Position numbers and translations under genes: made by a program. A DNA stretch of 64,000 nucleotides from the NCBI GenBank assembly GCA_020072965.1, contig JAIQFY010000016.1, positions 18,860 through 82,859 on the forward strand. The letters run 5' to 3'. The notes beneath the pieces were generated by a model, which worked only from the letters and a program-made list of their open reading frames with translations, made no database searches and was not told where the DNA came from. The DNA comes from Terriglobia bacterium (GTDB taxonomy: Bacteria; Acidobacteriota; Terriglobia; JAIQFV01). This document shows positions 42,848-51,660 of the stretch, piece after piece (the first letter of the stretch is position 1; the number at the start of each line of letters is the position of its first letter).

Positions 42848-45385
42848 ATGCAGAATCTGTGGCAGGACCTTCGGCACAGTGTTCGTCTGATTTTTCGCAA
42901 TCCTGGCTTTGCGGCCCTGGCGGTCCTCGTGCTGGCTTTGGGAATCGGGGCCAACACCGCCATCTTCACGTTGATCAACAACCTCATCCTGCGGCCGATG
43001 CCCTTTGAAAAGCCGGAGCAACTGGTGGGTTGTTTCAGCAAGGACACGCAGACTCCCAACACCTTCCGCGAGTTTTCTTATCCCAACTACGTCGACATCC
43101 GGGACAGCAACGGGGTGTTCACGGACTTGACCGCGCATTCGGTCGCCATTGTCGGCATCACGGAAGGAGACGCCACGCGCCGGGTGTTTTCGGAGATCGT
43201 TGCGGCCAATTACTTCACTACCCTGGGGGTGAGTCTTTGGAAAGGAGGCCCGTTTACTCCGGCCGAAGAAAAGCCCGGGGCTGCCATCCCGGTGGTCATC
43301 GTCAGCTACGAATATTGGCGGCGGGCGGGACAGGACCCGGATTTCGTCGGCAAGAGCCTGTGGATCAATGGCCGCGCCCACACCATCATCGGCATTGCCC
43401 GAGAGGGTTTTACGGGTAGGACGATGGTTGCGTCGTCGGGGGTGTGGCTGCCGCTGGGAATGTATGAAACCGCGGTCAACGACTTTGAAGGGGTGAGGCG
43501 CCCGCTGGCGGATCGCAGCAACTACAGTGTGTTTCTGGTGGGACGTTTGAAGCCCGGCATCACCAACGCCCAGGCCGACAGTCAACTGGCCCTGCTTTCC
43601 GCACAACTCGAAAAAACCTATCCGCAGGAAAATGCCCATCAGACCATTATCACGCACCGCCTCAGCCGGTTTTCCATCAGCACCGACCCGCAGGATGAAA
43701 CCGAATTGAGAGGGCTTTCCATCTTGCTGGCTGCACTGGCCGCCCTGGTCCTCCTGATTGCATGTTTTAACCTGGCCAACATGATGCTCGCGCGCGGGAC
43801 CTCCCGGCGGAAAGAATTTGCCATTCGGCTGGCACTGGGCTGCAGTCGTCGTCGCATTCTTGCCCAGTTGCTCACCGAGGGTTTCCTTCTCTCCCTGCTG
43901 GGGGCCGCTGTGGGCTTGTTGTTCGCCGTTTGGGCCACCCGTCTTCTGGTGTACTCCTTGAACTCCATCTCCCCCATCACCATTCTTCTCCACACCACCC
44001 CCGACATCCGCGTGTTTGCCGCCATGCTCGGATTCTGTCTATTCAGCACCGTCATCTTCAGTTTCGGACCCGCGTTGAAAGCCGCGCGGCCGGATGTAGT
44101 GGGTTCTCTTAAAGAGTGCACAGGAGAGGAGGCAGGCGCGGGACGCGGGCACCGTATTTTTTCATCGCGCAATCTGCTGGTCGTGGGACAGCTCGCCTTA
44201 TCGTTGATGCTGTTGACCATCGCGGGACTGTTCGTGCGCGGGGCGCTTAAGGCCGGCCATGTGAATCCGGGATACAGCCTGGACAATGGCGTTGTCGTTG
44301 AGCTCGATGCCGGGCTCGTGGGGTACGATGAAGCCCGGGGGCGGCAGCTCTACCGCCGTGTCGAGGAAAGGCTGGCGGCTCTCCCGGGGGTTGAATCGGT
44401 CAGTGCGGCGGCGACCGTCCCGTTTGGCATGATTTCATTAGGTCGCAGTGTTCTGAAGGCGGAAGACGCTGCGCGCACCCGGGCGGAGGATCGCAACCAG
44501 GTCAAAACCGTCTCCGCCCGCTTCAACATCATTGGAGCCGATTACCTCCACTCCCTGGGCGTGCCCCTGCTTCGCGGGAGAACCTTCTCTGCGGTGGAAG
44601 AAGAACCGGGATCAAAGACGCCGGTCGCCCTCGTTGACGAGGCGCTCGCGAAAAAACTCTGGCCGGGCGAAGATCCACTGGGCAAGCGTATCGCGTTCCA
44701 GAGTGAGGACATGCGAAAGGAGAACCCCGTGATGGAGGTAGTGGGTGTGGTGCCCACGCTCACGGACTCCTTGCTGGGCGTTAAAAACGGTCCGCATGTT
44801 TATGTCCCCTTCGGACAGCTTTACCAATCCAACATTAATTTCCACCTCAGATTGTTGGCGCCCAGCCCGAGTGCTGAAGCTTCCCTCATGCGCGACATTC
44901 GGCGCGAAATTCACCTCGCGGACGAACATCTTCCGATCCTGAGCTTGAAAACAATGCGCACCCAGCTGGATCAGAGCATGGACATGTGGCTGTTCAGCAC
45001 AGGGGCTAGAATGTTCTCGCTGCTGGGTGGACTGGCCCTGTTTCTGGCCGTTGTCGGAGTCTATGGTCTGAAAGCCTATACCGTCGCTCGCCGCACGCGC
45101 GAGATTGGCATTCGAATGGCGCTGGGCGCCACCATGCAGGACACGCAGTGGATGGTAGTGAAAGAAGGGCTGTGGCTGACCTTGATCGGGGCCGGGTTGG
45201 GTTTGGCACTGGCCCTGTTGACCGGACGGCTCCTCGCCAGCCTGCTCTATGAGGTGAGCCCGATGGATCCCGTCGTCCTTGTGGCCGCGCCGCTGCTTCT
45301 GACCGCCGTGTCTTTACTGGCGTCCTACATCCCGGCTCGACGCGCCGCCCAGGTCGACCCGATGGTGGCGCTGCGGTATGAGTAG
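42848..45385 (+). CDS. ADOP-family orphan permease, short form
   Basis: 845 residues and the only ADOP gene on the plus strand. GGGGGAG lies 6 bases before the ATG. First segment: LIFRNPGFAALAVLVLALGI, then GANTAIFTLINNLILRPMPF. FtsX block 1: AALVLLIACFNLANMMLARG (Phe-Asn where the others have Ala-Asn) and RRKEFAIRLALGCSRRRILA. Second half: SRNLLVVGQLALSLMLLTIA, then KAYTVARRTREIGIRMALGA and YIPARRAAQVDPMVALRYE. It lacks the N-terminal extension and has no PadR or ATPase neighbour. Function beyond membrane export is unknown. Confidence 0.94.
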   Translation: MQNLWQDLRHSVRLIFRNPGFAALAVLVLALGIGANTAIFTLINNLILRPMPFEKPEQLVGCFSKDTQTPNTFREFSYPNYVDIRDSNGVFTDLTAHSVAIVGITEGDATRRVFSEIVAANYFTTLGVSLWKGGPFTPAEEKPGAAIPVVIVSYEYWRRAGQDPDFVGKSLWINGRAHTIIGIAREGFTGRTMVASSGVWLPLGMYETAVNDFEGVRRPLADRSNYSVFLVGRLKPGITNAQADSQLALLSAQLEKTYPQENAHQTIITHRLSRFSISTDPQDETELRGLSILLAALAALVLLIACFNLANMMLARGTSRRKEFAIRLALGCSRRRILAQLLTEGFLLSLLGAAVGLLFAVWATRLLVYSLNSISPITILLHTTPDIRVFAAMLGFCLFSTVIFSFGPALKAARPDVVGSLKECTGEEAGAGRGHRIFSSRNLLVVGQLALSLMLLTIAGLFVRGALKAGHVNPGYSLDNGVVVELDAGLVGYDEARGRQLYRRVEERLAALPGVESVSAAATVPFGMISLGRSVLKAEDAARTRAEDRNQVKTVSARFNIIGADYLHSLGVPLLRGRTFSAVEEEPGSKTPVALVDEALAKKLWPGEDPLGKRIAFQSEDMRKENPVMEVVGVVPTLTDSLLGVKNGPHVYVPFGQLYQSNINFHLRLLAPSPSAEASLMRDIRREIHLADEHLPILSLKTMRTQLDQSMDMWLFSTGARMFSLLGGLALFLAVVGVYGLKAYTVARRTREIGIRMALGATMQDTQWMVVKEGLWLTLIGAGLGLALALLTGRLLASLLYEVSPMDPVVLVAAPLLLTAVSLLASYIPARRAAQVDPMVALRYE

Positions 45386-45420
45386 ACCGCAGGCGCAGCT
45401 GGATCGGATCTTCATGGGCT

Positions 45421-45534
45421 GTTGCCAAATGAAATCGCCGAGTCAGTCCGCCCAGGTGGACGGCCTACAACGCAGAATCGTGTGGGTATGTTGTAGGCCC
45501 GGTGCCCCCCCGGGCGCTCTCGGGTTTGAGCAAC
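45421..45534. mobile_element. MITE-like element, copy 2 (114 bp)
   Basis: Opposite orientation to copy 1 at 27917-28045. The left end is degenerate (GTTGCCAAAT) and the right end intact (TTTGAGCAAC, 45525-45534). The 54-bp core (45446-45499) keeps GGCCTACAACGCAGAATC and TTGTAGGCC. It lies 36 bases past the ADOP stop codon. Confidence 0.6.
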
Positions 45535-45578
45535 GTCCCGAAAACCCCTGACCCCAGGATTCATTACCTGTCATTCGA

Positions 45579-48500
45579 CTATTTCGAGAGCGCGAGCAGA
45601 TAGGCGCGGTGCTCTTTCTCTAACGCGGCGAGGTCCGAACCCGTAAGACTGCCGAGCGTACCGGCCGCCTCGCGCAAGCATCCCCCGACCCCATCAAGCA
45701 ACTTTGGATAAGCCAGATTCGTCAGATGCCCACTCTCGCGACCACGAAGAAACTCCGTGGACGCCTCCACAACCTGAGGCGAGCACTTCAGCTCCGCGAG
45801 CTTCGGTTTTTGCCGGAAGAGTTGTTTTTGCCAGTGCACCATCTGCATGATATCGGCCGGATCGCCCTTCTCCAATTCCAACTGGGTTAACTGCGCATCG
45901 AGGCCGTTGAGCAGGCTCGCGAGCGGGATTATGATCGCCGGCGCGGTTTTTTCTTTCTCCACAGCGGCGAGGGAGGCCGTGAGATTGAAGGGATCGCCTG
46001 CGACCGGTGCGCCCACCTTTTCCATCCCTGTCTTAAGCCGGGGCAGCAGGCGCCCTCGCACAAAGTTAACAAAGTTTGACGGAGACGATGCGGCCGCTTT
46101 GAAGTATTGGTCATCAAGCTTTCTGTTTTCCTTCGCAAAAGCGGACTCCAGGCGTCTCAGCTCGACGCGCTGCGCAAACAGACTGTCCTTCATCGCCTGC
46201 GGCAGCAAAGCCGAGCGCACGCCGAGCGCAAACCCGCTCGCGGCTTTATCCCCCGCCAGTTCGTCCACGCCCACAAAGGCCGTGGCGCCCGTAGGAAGCC
46301 CGGCCGTTTGCACATTGATGGCCACCCAGCGGTTTTCGCCCGGCTGGACGCCGCCCAGCACAAACCCGGTGCCATCCTGAGCCTTTAACGTGACCCGCCG
46401 GTCTCCCTCCATGGTCTGCACGGTCACATCGCGCAGGTAGCGCCGCGAGACTCCTTCGATGCTGATGCGCAGCGGAATATCGCGTTTCAGGAAGCCCGGA
46501 TTATGGACGATGGCCCACTCGCTTAATGATCCGACGCCGCCGCTTGCCGGGGTCGTGCTCAGGTGCATATTGCGCTGCGCTTTGTTGTTGTCGTTGATAA
46601 TGCGCAGGTCAGTGCCGGTGCTCCAGCCCGGTGTGTTCCCCACCAGCGAGGGAGGAATGAAGGGATCGCCGGTCGCGGATATCTGCACGGCTAAACACAG
46701 GTGGTTGCCGGCCGTGGCGTCAAGGTGCCAGTGATAGGCACTGGAGATCCACGGGCCGGCCGTTCCATCGGTGGTGATGACCGGATCCGGGTCGGGAAAC
46801 GTGACGGCGGGAATGCCCGTGGTGGAGTCCACGTAGTTGCTGCCGGTGCCGAGACGCGAAACCAGGAAGTGAGCGGTCACGGAGGTGACCGGGCCAGTGG
46901 CATTGCGCCGGACCCTGGCGAAGGCCCAGTTGTCGCCGACATTGAGGTCGCCATTGCCGGCGTCCTCATTGGTCGGCTGATCGTTGACAATTGGCCCGGG
47001 CGTGGTGCCCCGGCGATTCCACACGTCGCTGAAGGAGTAAAAATTGCCGTGGGTCGACGGCTCCGCGCCATTATCGGCGTGGGTGGCGTCGGTGGTCCAG
47101 TCGCGCACGTAGAAATCGTTCTGGGATGAAACCGTTTCGATCTTGAAGAAGAACGGATCGATGGTCGGGTTGACCTCGGTCGTGTGGGTGGCATCCGTGT
47201 AGAGCTTGTGCGTCCCCCAATTGACCTCGCGCTGAAACTGGACGCCGGCCAGGAAGTTCGCGGTGTCAGGATAGTTGCTGGTCGAAAACATCCCGATAAA
47301 ATTTTTGCCGGCGCTGACCAGCGAGGCATAGTCTCCGACGTAAACGTTGCTGGCGATTGTGCCCACCGGGGTGGTTGAGCTCTGGTTGGCCAGGAGGACC
47401 CCGGGGGTGTCAAAGGTGGTCCCGGCCAGGTCGGTGGTCCTCACCAGGTGTGTCTCCCAGTGGCCGGAAACCACGCGCTGATACAGCACGCCGACCGTTC
47501 CCAGGGCATTGATTGCGATCTGCGGGTTCATCGCATTGGTGACATTGAGCAGATCGGTGGCTGACCAGGTGCTGCCTCGATCGGTGGAACGTCGCACATG
47601 AATGGTTTCGCTATTAACGCCGCCGCTGTCGCCCCAGGCGACATAAACACGATCGCTGTCGCGGGGGTCAACGGCGATGCTGAGGTTGCTCGCTCCCAAG
47701 CGCTGCTGCCCCATGATGCCGGACTGCAGGGTGAGCGTTCCGGTCACGAAACGGCCCGCGACACTGTCGCTGGGATCGGTGAGCGCCGTGAACCCGCCCA
47801 GGCCCCAGTTGTCATCCCGCACTACCACCACCCGCGGCGAACCCGACCAGTCGTGAATGAACGCGGCGTAGACGGTCCCGTCCAGATGGGGCCCGGGGAC
47901 CTGCGCGAACCCATCCTGGCATGGCGTGTCACGTGCCTCGATGAGGTTCAACGTCATTGTCGGAACGGCCACCTTTCCATCCTGAGTGGTGTCCAGGGTG
48001 GAAGTGCGGCCGTTGGGGACCCCGCAACCATAACCGTTGTTGAAACCCACATAGAGCTTGTCCTCGCCCGTCAGGAGAGAACTCAGCGACTTCGCGTGCG
48101 GCTGATCGACGTTGCCGGTGCGTGTGCTAAGCGTGGCCATGAGCGTGGCGCTGAACGGATCCTGCGCGCGCAGCACCGTCATCGGGTAACCCGCACTAAC
48201 CGCACTCAGGGTTCCGCCATACAGCCAGCTCGTCTCGTGCGCCACAGCGCCGCTGAGGGTCGAGCCGAAACTGATGTTGATGTCCCCGGTTGGGAATCCG
48301 TTCCCGAGCTTGCTGGGAACGATGAAGGCAAGCGTCCAGGTGGCCCCGCCATCGACCGACACATAGATGGGCGCCGTGGCCGTGACCATCGGACCGGCCG
48401 TGAGATTGTCCCAGGTGAAGGCTGAACCGACGATCCGGGTGTAGTCGTTGGGATCGACTGTAATCGTGGGCTCCGCGTCCTGATTGGTCTCACCGCTGCG

Positions 48501-48608
48501 ATTGTTCGGCACCATGTTCACCAGGCGATTCTGTGCGGCCGCGGGAAACGCCAGCGCGACCAGTGCGAGTGTTCCGGCGAGGGCAAAGCAAAGGATAGAT
48601 TTGCACAT
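45579..48608 (-). CDS. Large secreted protein with Asp-box (BNR/sialidase-like) propeller
   Basis: 1009 residues from the ATG at 48608; GGAGGTG lies 7 bases upstream, and the ORF's upstream extension is in the preceding gene. A signal peptide ends near residue 26 (FPAAAQ). The first half is a propeller of the sialidase/BNR type, with an exact Asp-box STDRGSTW and a near match VSVDGGATW, plus NRSGETNQDAEPTITVDPND at the start. The middle (about 480-780) is beta-rich. The last 230 residues are helical (RRLESAFAKENRKLDD, QLTQLELEKGDPADIMQMVH) with no family I recognise. Propellers of this type bind glycans or proteins; glycosidase activity cannot be claimed. It is translationally coupled to the gene before it. 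Confidence 0.8.
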   Translation of the reverse strand: MCKSILCFALAGTLALVALAFPAAAQNRLVNMVPNNRSGETNQDAEPTITVDPNDYTRIVGSAFTWDNLTAGPMVTATAPIYVSVDGGATWTLAFIVPSKLGNGFPTGDINISFGSTLSGAVAHETSWLYGGTLSAVSAGYPMTVLRAQDPFSATLMATLSTRTGNVDQPHAKSLSSLLTGEDKLYVGFNNGYGCGVPNGRTSTLDTTQDGKVAVPTMTLNLIEARDTPCQDGFAQVPGPHLDGTVYAAFIHDWSGSPRVVVVRDDNWGLGGFTALTDPSDSVAGRFVTGTLTLQSGIMGQQRLGASNLSIAVDPRDSDRVYVAWGDSGGVNSETIHVRRSTDRGSTWSATDLLNVTNAMNPQIAINALGTVGVLYQRVVSGHWETHLVRTTDLAGTTFDTPGVLLANQSSTTPVGTIASNVYVGDYASLVSAGKNFIGMFSTSNYPDTANFLAGVQFQREVNWGTHKLYTDATHTTEVNPTIDPFFFKIETVSSQNDFYVRDWTTDATHADNGAEPSTHGNFYSFSDVWNRRGTTPGPIVNDQPTNEDAGNGDLNVGDNWAFARVRRNATGPVTSVTAHFLVSRLGTGSNYVDSTTGIPAVTFPDPDPVITTDGTAGPWISSAYHWHLDATAGNHLCLAVQISATGDPFIPPSLVGNTPGWSTGTDLRIINDNNKAQRNMHLSTTPASGGVGSLSEWAIVHNPGFLKRDIPLRISIEGVSRRYLRDVTVQTMEGDRRVTLKAQDGTGFVLGGVQPGENRWVAINVQTAGLPTGATAFVGVDELAGDKAASGFALGVRSALLPQAMKDSLFAQRVELRRLESAFAKENRKLDDQYFKAAASSPSNFVNFVRGRLLPRLKTGMEKVGAPVAGDPFNLTASLAAVEKEKTAPAIIIPLASLLNGLDAQLTQLELEKGDPADIMQMVHWQKQLFRQKPKLAELKCSPQVVEASTEFLRGRESGHLTNLAYPKLLDGVGGCLREAAGTLGSLTGSDLAALEKEHRAYLLALSK

Positions 48609-49513
48609 TACTGCACCTCCTTCAGGAGCCGACGAACGCGCGCGTCGTCTGACCCCGGCAGCACGTCGAACGGGTGAGTCACCAGTTCCGCGGGTTGCTT
48701 CTGGAGAAATTCTGTGACACCGGTGGTGCGATACAGCTGGGCGAACTCTCTTTCCGGCTTGTGCGCGATGAAGATGGCGTCCAGGCCCGGTTCCAGCTTC
48801 GGCGAATTCGCCCACATGATGTCGCGGCTGGCGGGGAAGATCACTATGACCAGCGCGCCTTGATCACCGCCTCTGAGGGGCGTAATGATCCGCACCTGGG
48901 CGACGTGCCAGTCCGGATCGTGTTCGCTGGGCGGCGATTTATACTTCCGCTCAGGCACAAGGGGGCCTTCACTTTCGACTTTGCCACGAAACACCAGGCT
49001 GGCGGCGGCGAGACGCTCGCGAACCGGCAGGTCGCGGCGCGCCTGCAGGCCAACTTCCAACCCGGCGGTGGCCTCGGGTGGGGCGCTCGAAAGGATCTCG
49101 CCTACGTCCACGATGGTCAGCGACTTGCCGACGAAGCGCGGATTGCCAAAAAACATCGCCTCCGCGCCGGCCTTGAGTTCGCCGGGCCGGCTGAGGATGA
49201 CCGTCGCGTTCCGTCCGGTCTGATCGCCGGCGATCTCGGCGCCGGCGTACATGCGCGAGACCTTAATCACCACGGTGCCGGCTGAGGCCGCCTGCAGCGG
49301 CTCTTCACTGGCGTTGAGTCGCACTACCGTGCCGCGGACCACAATGGCCGAGCGCTCCGCGAGTGATTGTGCAGTCTCAACCTGCGCCTGAGAGGAGCCG
49401 GTGCGCAGCACCCCAACCAGAGCCAGCGTCGCCATGGCGCAGATCACCCAAGGGGTCCCTGCCCGGCCTTTCCGCCTCCACCTGGGTTCATAACCGAATC
49501 TTTTGTCCTTCAT
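48608..49513 (-). CDS. Secreted protein of unknown function, coupled to the Asp-box protein
   Basis: 301 residues from the ATG at 49513, which has GGAGG 6 bases upstream; an in-frame start 49 codons earlier has none. A basic N-terminus (RWRRKGRAG) and hydrophobic helix (WVICAMATLALVGVL) form a signal peptide or anchor. Two similar stretches, RSAIVVRGTVVRLNASEE and AASLVFRGKVESEGPLVP, each start a beta-rich module, suggesting an internal duplication. I do not recognise the family. Its stop codon overlaps the next start (TAATG), so the two proteins are probably made in a fixed ratio and may act together at the cell surface (inference). Confidence 0.75.
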   Translation of the reverse strand: MKDKRFGYEPRWRRKGRAGTPWVICAMATLALVGVLRTGSSQAQVETAQSLAERSAIVVRGTVVRLNASEEPLQAASAGTVVIKVSRMYAGAEIAGDQTGRNATVILSRPGELKAGAEAMFFGNPRFVGKSLTIVDVGEILSSAPPEATAGLEVGLQARRDLPVRERLAAASLVFRGKVESEGPLVPERKYKSPPSEHDPDWHVAQVRIITPLRGGDQGALVIVIFPASRDIMWANSPKLEPGLDAIFIAHKPEREFAQLYRTTGVTEFLQKQPAELVTHPFDVLPGSDDARVRRLLKEVQ

Positions 49514-50064
49514 GTCAAACCTCCGCTTCGTGAGAGCATACAGTGCAAGCGTCGCGAGTCTTTCATCTTCAAACACGGTTGTACTAGTTCCGTGAGAACC
49601 GCATTCCAATTGGGTAAGAATCTCAGGAGCAGGCCCAGGAATAGAATCGGTTTCCGACATTGTTGGCAGTCTCGGTCGGTTTAATTCAAACGGAGATTCC
49701 GGGGATGATGAGGGTCCCGCTAAAAGGGAATGTGTGTGAGCAATCCCATTCTAGTTGGACGACAGGGGAAGTCAATGATTATGGGACATTGTGCAACTTA
49801 TCACACCGCAATTTTACTTCCACGAAGAGTTCAAGCCTCTGGGCCGATTTTCATTTTGAACTCTTACTTGTCGCCTGAAAGAGTTACCCATTATCCAAAA
49901 CTGATCATCGCTGCAGGTCATCGACAAAGAGCGCCATTCGGGTCAGATCCGAACTTCTGTACAAATTGACTTCGCCTTTCTTTACTGTGTGGGCGAATGA
50001 GGATGGGGCCTGCTGCAACTGTTCAGCTGTATAAAAGTTCAAACCCGACCCGAGCAATCCTTTG

Positions 50065-50262
50065 GTAGCCTCGCTCCGATGGATCGGAGCGAGGGCTTTT
50101 CCATTCATTTCGTGCATAATGGCTGGTTTCGTGCATCCCGCACGCAAATGCCCCCCCCGCAAGAAACCGCGGGGAGGCTACCCAAACTCTCCCCATCGAC
50201 ATGCTTTGGTAGCCCCGCCGGCGCTTTCTGCCAGCGGGGGCCCTTCCCCTCATGGCGCGCTA
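50065..50262. repeat. Outlying copies of the 145-bp array unit
   Basis: One full unit and part of another, in the same orientation as the array at 51661-52411 (GTGCATCCCGC, CCCCGCAAGAAACCGCGGGG, GGAGGCTACC, CTCTCCCCATCG). The partial unit at about 50065-50125 keeps GGTAGCCTCGC and CATTCATTTCGTGCAT. It adjoins the 3' end of the tetR gene. The rest of 49514-50065 contains no gene. Confidence 0.75.
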
Positions 50263-50265
50263 CAC

Positions 50266-50916
50266 CTAGGGTGCTGCGACGCGGAGCCGTTGGGATCGCT
50301 TGGATCTTCTGTTTTTGGATGTGCTTTTCTTGTCCCAGCCGCCGAGATTGAGGGCGACCGCCGTGCAGGCGGCGCGCAATTCATCCGCAAGAGCGCGGTC
50401 GACCAGGGTCCGGGCCACGACCATGCCTCCGATGGCCAGGGCCGCGATACTCTGTGCCGTGGTGCGGCGGAAGCGGCTTTTCTCAATCAAGCTCCGCTCG
50501 AGCACGCTCACCATGGCTTTGAAGACGGTCTCGAAAGCGCGCTTCGCACTGACGCCGCTGCGCGCGACGTCGGTGGGCAACGCGACCATGGGGCAGGAGT
50601 TCTCGACGTCCTCGAAATGCTGGCGCGAGAGATACGCCCGGACGACTTGCGGCCCGACGTCGGTCGATGAGAGGTCAACATGCACCCCTTCCCAGCAGCT
50701 TTTCCACTCCGGGTCGGTGAAGAAGCACCCCAGTACCGCGGCGTAGAGATCGCTCTTGCTCTTGAAATAGCTATAGAACCCACCGTGCGTCAGACCCGCA
50801 CCGCGCATGATCTGGTTCAGAGAGACATTCTCAAAACCATGGCGATTAAACAGCCGGCGGGCACTGTCAATGATGTTCTTTTTTACTGCCGCTCGATGAC
50901 CTGCGGGGTAAGGCAT
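50266..50916 (-). CDS. TetR-family transcriptional regulator
   Basis: 216 residues from the ATG at 50916, with AAGGAGG 5 bases upstream; the longer frame runs into the divergent gene. The TetR_N domain is clear: IIDSARRLFNRHGFENVSLN and QIMRGAGLTHGGFYSYFKSK, then SDLYAAVL. The C-terminal ligand domain has two cysteines (GCFFTDPEWKSCWEG) and a basic tail (KKSTSKNRRSKRSQRLR). It is divergent from an SRPBCC protein gene, with a palindrome in the 136-bp gap, so it probably represses both genes. Its 3' end abuts copies of the 145-bp repeat. Confidence 0.93.
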   Translation of the reverse strand: MPYPAGHRAAVKKNIIDSARRLFNRHGFENVSLNQIMRGAGLTHGGFYSYFKSKSDLYAAVLGCFFTDPEWKSCWEGVHVDLSSTDVGPQVVRAYLSRQHFEDVENSCPMVALPTDVARSGVSAKRAFETVFKAMVSVLERSLIEKSRFRRTTAQSIAALAIGGMVVARTLVDRALADELRAACTAVALNLGGWDKKSTSKNRRSKRSQRLRVAAP

Positions 50917-50974
50917 GAGACCTCCTTGTTTCTTGGGTGCTGAAGTATGCCTCGAAGGCGGTTTACCTGCCAGG

Positions 50975-50998
50975 AAAATATTATCTTGAACATATTTT
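50975..50998. promoter_or_regulatory. Putative TetR operator
   Basis: Inverted repeat AAAATAT (50975-50981) and ATATTTT (50992-50998) with a 10-base spacer, in the gap between divergent tetR and SRPBCC genes. It is the most AT-rich part of that gap and could overlap -10 elements of both promoters. Confidence 0.55.
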
Positions 50999-51052
50999 AG
51001 TGCGGTGTTCTTATGCCGGGAAAGTTGAACACAAAAATTCGGGAGGACGATG

Positions 51053-51616
51053 ATGAGCGACAGAACGAAACGGGAAGTGCTGTCCCTGGGGCCCACGCGG
51101 CGGCAAGCGATCGTCAGTGTGGCGGTCGCATTCGGTGGACTGGCCCTGGGCTCAACCGAGGTCTGGGCCGCAGCCGCAGAGGAGATTTCTCGTACGGCGG
51201 AATCCATTCACCAGGAGACTGTTTTCAAAGCGAGCCGGAAGCGCGTCTACGAAGCCCTCACCAACGCCCAACAGTTCGACAAGGTCATCCAGCTCAGCGG
51301 AGTCATGAAGTCCATGCCCGCGGCCAACAAGCCCACCGAGATCAGTCGTGAAGCGGGAGGCGCGTTCGCACTCTTCGGCGGGTATGTCACGGGACGGCAC
51401 ATCGAACTCGTTCCGAACGAGCGAATCGTCCAAGCGTGGCGAGCGGGCAGCTGGGATCCTGGCATCTACTCGATTGCGAGGTTCGAGCTCACGGAGCAGG
51501 GCGCCGGAACCAGGATCGTCTTTGACCATACCGGCTTCCCCAAGGGGGAGGCGGAACACCTGGCGGCGGGATGGAAGGCTCACTATTGGGAGCCGCTCGA
51601 AAAACTGCTGGCTTAA
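51053..51616 (+). CDS. SRPBCC (START/AHSA1-like) protein with an export signal
   Basis: About 187 residues. Two adjacent ATGs (51050, 51053); GGGAGG is 3 or 6 bases upstream, favouring the second. The N-terminus has TRRQAIVSVAVAFGGLALGS followed by an Ala-rich cleavage site (VWAAAAEE), a Tat-like or Sec signal, which is unusual because AHSA1-type proteins are normally cytoplasmic. The SRPBCC domain follows from about residue 50: IHQETVFKASRKRVYEALTN, FALFGGYVTGRHIELVPNER, IVFDHTGFPKGEAEHLAAGW, YWEPLEKLLA. The fold binds hydrophobic ligands or lipids. It is likely controlled by the divergent TetR. Its last codons are duplicated beyond the tandem array downstream. Confidence 0.88.
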   Translation: MSDRTKREVLSLGPTRRQAIVSVAVAFGGLALGSTEVWAAAAEEISRTAESIHQETVFKASRKRVYEALTNAQQFDKVIQLSGVMKSMPAANKPTEISREAGGAFALFGGYVTGRHIELVPNERIVQAWRAGSWDPGIYSIARFELTEQGAGTRIVFDHTGFPKGEAEHLAAGWKAHYWEPLEKLLA

Positions 51617-51660
51617 GTTCTGCGCGGAGCGCGGGAATGCGGACGGGGACGGGTGGCGCA

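Noticed and set aside
42797..43993. 398-codon minus-strand ORF over the start of the plus-strand ADOP gene
   Set aside because: It is rich in Gln, Gly and His with no motifs, while the opposite frame is a clear ADOP permease.
45579..48608. Active sialidase
   Set aside because: Asp-boxes show only the propeller type; the arginine triad and catalytic residues could not be identified.
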